From Acephala macrosclerotiorum (Eukaryota; Ascomycota; Leotiomycetes; Helotiales; Mollisiaceae): a stretch of DNA of 27,102 bases. The stretch is from the NCBI GenBank assembly GCA_014904845.1, contig MU119691.1, positions 1 through 27,102 of the forward strand, in the 5' to 3' direction. The notes beneath the pieces were generated by a model, which was not told the DNA's origin, did not search any database, and was given only the letters and a program-made list of their open reading frames with translations. Made by a program: the position numbers and the translations under genes. Positions 22,426 to 27,102 of this stretch are shown one piece after another (positions within the stretch are counted from its first letter, which is position 1; every line of letters starts with the position of its first letter).

Positions 22426-22470
22426 TTTTCTTTCGAAACGAGAAAAATATTTTATTTATATTAATAATAA

Positions 22471-22530
22471 AAATTATTATAATTATTATAATTATTTTAT
22501 TAATTATTATAATTATTATAATTATTTTAT
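22471..22530. repeat. 30-bp A/T tandem duplication
   Basis: Two adjacent 30-bp units built on AATTATTAT and ending ATTATTTTAT (22471-22500 and 22501-22530) differ only at the first base. It lies just past the 3' boundary of repeat copy C. Confidence 0.65.
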
Positions 22531-23559
22531 TAATTATTTTATAAATTTTAAATATTAAAATATTTTTAATAATTTTTTTATATTTTATAAAATTTTAATA
22601 TATTAAATTATTTTTTATTTTAAAATTTTTTTTATTTAAATTTTATTAATTATTTTAATTTTTTATTTAAAATCGTTATATTTCTTTCGATTAAAATTTA
22701 ATATTATATAATAATTAATAAATTAAAAACAATTTTTAATTAATAAATAAATATAATATATATTTTACAAATTTATTATTTTTAATTTTTAAATTAATAA
22801 ATTTAATTTTTTTATTTTAATTTTTTTTTAATAAATATCAATTAATTTATAAATATTTTTTATTTTTTATTTATTATTTATTATTAAATAAAAATTAAAT
22901 ATAAATAAAAATAATAATTTATTAAATAATAATTCGAATTATATATATTATTAATACGTTTGAAAATAAATTACAAAATATTAAAATTTTAATTTAATAT
23001 TAATAATTTAATTTTATTTGCTTTTTTTTAAAAAAAGTATTTATTTATTTATATAATTAAATAAAGTAAACGTAAAATTAAAAAGTAAACGTTAAAATAA
23101 TTATTATTAAAAATAATAAAAACTATAACTCGAATTATTTAATTAATCGTTTAAATAATTATATAATTAAATCGATATTAGTAATTTCTTTTTTAAAAAA
23201 AAACGCTTTTTTCAATTCGTGAACCAAATATAAAAAAAAGTATTATTGCGATTATTAATACGTTATTTCGCTATTAAATACTAGAAAAAAATTTAATCGT
23301 AAATTAATCGTTATTATATATTATAATATTTAATCGATTAAATTAAACTTAAAAAAATTCTTTTAAATTCGATATTTATAATTTTTAAATTAATTGAAAA
23401 TTTTATTTTCGAAAAATATTAAAAATATCGAAAAATATTAAAAATATTAAAAATAATAATTATATGTTTTTTTTTTAATATTGTTTTTTTTAATAATCGC
23501 TTTTTTTATTATTTTCGTTTTCGTCGATTAATTTTTAAATTTTAAAACGTTATATTTAT
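22531..23559. repeat. AT-rich block, probable 3' side of the second minus-strand Copia relic
   Basis: No open frames. A segment at 23010-23300 keeps slightly more C and G (for example TTCGTGAACC at 23217-23226) and may be an LTR or the end of pol, but no direct-repeat partner lies in the window. Confidence 0.35.
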
Positions 23560-26500
23560 TTTTGTATTTTAATATTAATAAGTAATTTAAACGATTTATT
23601 AGTAATAAATTTAATTATAATATTAATTGAATTATTATTTTTAATAATTTATTGAATTTTTAAAAGTTTTTTACGTTTGTACGATTGTTTAATAATTATA
23701 ATATCGATTATAAAACGCTTTTTTTTAATAATATTAAATTTAATTATATATTTGTAAAAAAAAAAAAAATCGATATAAATAATTATAAAAATTGAATTTA
23801 ATTTAAATCGTTTTATAATAAAATTAAAAATAATAAAAATCGAGATTTTTATATCGATTTTTATTATTATTACGTATAATTTAAAAATTAAAACGATATA
23901 AATAATTTTTTTATATTTCGTTAAACTCTAATAAAATAAATTACTCTATAAATCGAATTATTTATCGCTATAAATCTCATTATTAAAAACGATAATATAT
24001 TCGATTTACGAATTAAAAATTTTATTTATAATAAAAAAATCATTTACAAAAACGAAAAATTTAATTAAATATAAATTCAAATAAAAAAATCAAAATTTAT
24101 AATCGAAATTATTTATTTATTATTATAATCGTTTATTTAATATTATAATTTGCTTTTTTTCAATATATTAATATTAAATTGCTATCGATATATCGTATAC
24201 AATTTTCGATTAATAAATAAAATTAATATATATTTTTCGAATACGTTATTCGAAATACGTTTATTTATAAAAATTTAATTTCGAATTAATTAAATTTAAA
24301 CGCTTATTTTTTTTTTTTTTTACGAAAATACAATTTTATTTTTAGTTTTATTTATTATTAAATAATAAAAAAATATTCAATATAAAAAACTTTATAATTA
24401 TTTTTTATAATAAATAAATAAAAATCGAAAGTTAAAAATTTTATTAAAAATTTGTTTTTATAGTAAATATTATACATTTTATATTAATGTATTTTCGTTT
24501 TCGAAATTTCGTAAAAAAATTTAATTATTTTAAAAACGATATTCGATAAAAGTTTATTTATTATTTTTTTCAAAAATTTAATAAAAATAATATATATTAA
24601 TAAAATCGTTAATTGTACATATATTTAAATAATATTTTTTAAATAAAAATTAATTTTTTTAAATTTAAAAAATAGAATTAAAATAATAATAATTCGTTAA
24701 TTAACGCGTTAAATAATCGAAAATTGAATTAATATTATTTTTTTGTTTTTATCGTTAAATATTTAAATTATAAAACGAGATTTCTCGTATAAAATTATTA
24801 TTTTTATATTTTTGATTTCGTTTATTAATTTTAAATCGAAAATTTATTAATTATTAATTTTTTTCGAATTATTAAAAATTAATTTAAAAACTTTTTTCGC
24901 GATTAATTTATTAATTTTTTTTTATAAAAAACTACGAATAAATCGTTTAAAATAATAATAATTTTTTTTACGCGAAAATTTATAAATAATTATTTATTTT
25001 TAGTTTTTTTTTTCGATTAAATAAATTTTAAAAATTTTTATATTTATATAAATTATTATATAAATATATTTATCGAAATTGAAAACGTAAAAAAAAAAAT
25101 TTATTATAATTTAAAATAAATATAAATTTTTTTTTTAAAATATACGAAATTTTTTTAATCGAGCGAAATAAATTAAATATATTTTTTTTTATTTTCGAAT
25201 TTTTTTTAAAAAAATTTAATTTTAAATTTAAATTTTTTAATAAATTTTTTTTTAATAAATAAATTTTTAATTATTTTTTAAATTACTTAAAATTTCAATA
25301 AAATAATTTTATTATAATATTATAAAAAACTTTTAATTTATTTAATAATTATAATTAATATATTTTTTTATTTATTATTAAAAACGTATATAATTTTTTT
25401 TTATTTTTTGCTTTTTTTTTATATAAATACATTTGAATTTAAAAATAAATCGATTAAATAATAATTCTATAAATTATTTTTTATTTATAAAGTATTATTA
25501 ATTTAATAAATAATATAATATTTTCGAATTATATTTATTATATTTTTTATCGTTTTAATTTTAGTAGTAATTAATATTATAAATGCGTTTTATTATAATA
25601 TTCGAAAATAAATATCGAAAATAAAAAATATAAAAATAATATTATTCGATTTTATTATATTATTAATTATTTTAATTATTATTTAAAATCGTTTTTTTTT
25701 TCGTAAATCGAAAATTTTTCGAAGTAATATATTATACGTACGTTTTAATAAAACGTAATATTTTTTTATTAGATTAATCGAATTATAAATTTTTATTAAT
25801 ATAATTTTTAAATCGATATTTATATTTTTAGTATTATCGTAAAAATTTTTAGAATTAAAATTCGTTTTAAAATTATAAATAGTAAATATTAATAATTTAA
25901 AATAAATATCGATTTAATACGTTTAAAAAACGTTTTATATTTTTTTTATCGATATATTTATAAAAGATTTTACGATTTAAAATATTATAATTTCGTTTAT
26001 AATTTAAAATATTAATTTTTCATCGATTTATAATATGTTTAAATAAACGAAATAATTGAAATTATAATTATCGTATAATATAAATTTAAAGTGATCGAAA
26101 AATTTATTATTTATTTAATATTATTAATAAAAAAATTTTATTTTTTTAATTTTTTCGAAATTCGTAAAATATTTTTTACATTTTAATATTTGCGTAAATT
26201 TAACGATCGATAAATATTCAAAGTATTTATATAATCATTTAAATTTCGTTTTAATTAAATAATAAATAATAAAATCGATTTTTATTATAAAAACTTTATA
26301 ATTACTATAAATTAAATTTTCGTGTAAATTAAATAATATTTAAAAATATTTAAATATTTTAATAATAAATATATATTGTTTATTTTAAATATATATATAT
26401 TATTAAATTTATTAAATTTAATTCGTAATTTGTTTATATTTTAAAAATATAATAAAAAAAATCCGTTTATTAAAATTACGTAAAACGTAATACGTTTAAT

Positions 26501-27102
26501 TAATATATTAATATTAATAGTTTTAAAAAATAAAATTTTATTAATTTTAAATTTAATTATTATTTTTTTAGTTTTAAATTCATTTAATTTAATATTTCGA
26601 ATTCGTTAAAAAATTAAATACTAGTTTTCGTTAGTAATCGATCGTTAAACGATATTAATATCGATTATAATACTTATAAAAACGTTTAATATATAACGAA
26701 TTATTAAATACGTTTTTATATTAATAAATATTGAAAATAGTTTTAATTATATTATAATACTCAATATCGTATAATAAATTAATTAATAATTAAATAATTC
26801 GATAATTTTAAATTTATTAATCGTATTATAAAATATTATAAAATAATTAATCGATCGCGTAATATCGTTTTCGTATAAATTTTTTTTTTTAGTAAATTTA
26901 ACGACGAATTATTCGTATTTTTTAGCGATATTAAAATTTAATTTTTCGAATTTAATTATAAATTGAATTATTTTATTTTTATCGAATAATTTCGACTTTT
27001 TAAAATTGTCGTATATTTTTTTTCTCTTTTTTAGCGTATAACGAGTATTTTAATAATTCGAATTTTTATAAACAAAGTATTTTTTCTTATTTTAATATAT
27101 TA
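23560..27102 (-). mobile_element. Second minus-strand Copia relic, 5' end beyond the window
   Basis: On the reverse complement, RNase H is readable at 24075-23560: KFFVFVNDFFIINK, EIYSDK, then FYKYIIKF, KKKRFIIDIIII and SYKRKKLLKI. Integrase is readable at about 25960-25690: FYDNTKNINIDLKII, YNSINLIKKYY and LLKRTYNILL. The order from high to low coordinates (integrase, then RNase H) agrees with a Copia element transcribed leftward. The reverse transcriptase between them (about 24200-25600) is too degraded to read securely. The gag region and 5' LTR would lie near or beyond 27102. It is more RIP-mutated than the element at 7179-13508. Confidence 0.75.

Larger units (their letters stand above)
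19700..22461 (+). repeat. Local repeat family, copy C, apparently split by a 1.58-kb segment
   Basis: The 5' part (about 19712-19766: TACGAATTATTTTAATTATA and AAAATATTAAATTTTAAT) matches copies A and B. The continuation (CGAAATATTTAAATTTAATA onward) is found only from about 21360 to 22461. AATATTAAATTTTAAT occurs at both edges (about 19751-19766 and 21349-21364), as a target duplication or junction would. The segment 21600-22440 keeps many CpA, CpT and GC-containing words and is the least RIP-mutated copy, so it is the best guide to the ancestral repeat. Two units beginning GAATCGATCGTAGTAATT lie at 21872 and 22057, a period of 185 bp. Confidence 0.6.

Noticed and set aside
18506..27102. AT-rich block as a centromere
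   Set aside because: RIP-degraded Copia DNA is typical of many fungal centromeres but also of ordinary heterochromatin. Nothing in the sequence distinguishes them; CENP-A ChIP-seq would be needed.
1..27102. tRNA, rRNA, CRISPR array, telomeric TTAGGG repeats
   Set aside because: Scanned for these in the gene islands and found no cloverleaf with conserved T-loop, no regularly spaced array and no telomeric tract.

Overview
The window looks like nuclear DNA of a filamentous ascomycete (Pezizomycotina). The genes have short spliceosomal introns of 49-98 bp, and there is a HET-domain gene and a fungal Trk-type potassium transporter. The genome is split into normal-composition gene islands and extremely AT-rich blocks. 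In the oldest blocks almost every surviving C sits in CpG while CpA/TpG has nearly vanished. That is the signature of repeat-induced point mutation (RIP), not of mitochondrial DNA. The species cannot be named from this sequence.

Layout: (1) 1-2005, the 3' part of a HET-domain gene. (2) 2030-3400, a RIP-degraded block holding copy A of a local repeat. (3) 3400-6000, a gene island with a secreted or membrane-anchored six-cysteine protein (3988-4716), followed by a second, out-of-frame Ser/Thr-rich plus transmembrane tail (4742-4951); the remainder has no convincing gene. (4) 6002-14390, an AT-rich block: inverted copy B of the local repeat, then an LTR retrotransposon of the Ty1/Copia superfamily (7179-13508) with two nearly identical 255-bp LTRs and readable relics of integrase, reverse transcriptase and RNase H in that order on the + strand. 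(5) 14390-18505, a gene island with the complete three-exon Trk gene on the minus strand and, at the right edge, the N-terminal part of a Tc1/mariner-like transposase with one premature stop. (6) 18506-27102, a long AT-rich block containing two minus-strand Copia relics and copy C of the local repeat, apparently split by a 1.58-kb segment.

The three real genes do not form a pathway. They are ordinary or accessory fungal genes separated by transposon graveyards. The points most worth following are the two alternative C-terminal tails of the six-cysteine protein, the GC-AG intron in Trk, the RIP age difference that shows nesting, and the uncharacterised repeat family with a ~185-bp internal period and a conserved hairpin. 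I found no tRNA, rRNA, CRISPR array or telomeric repeat, and no clear evidence of a wholly new biological system.
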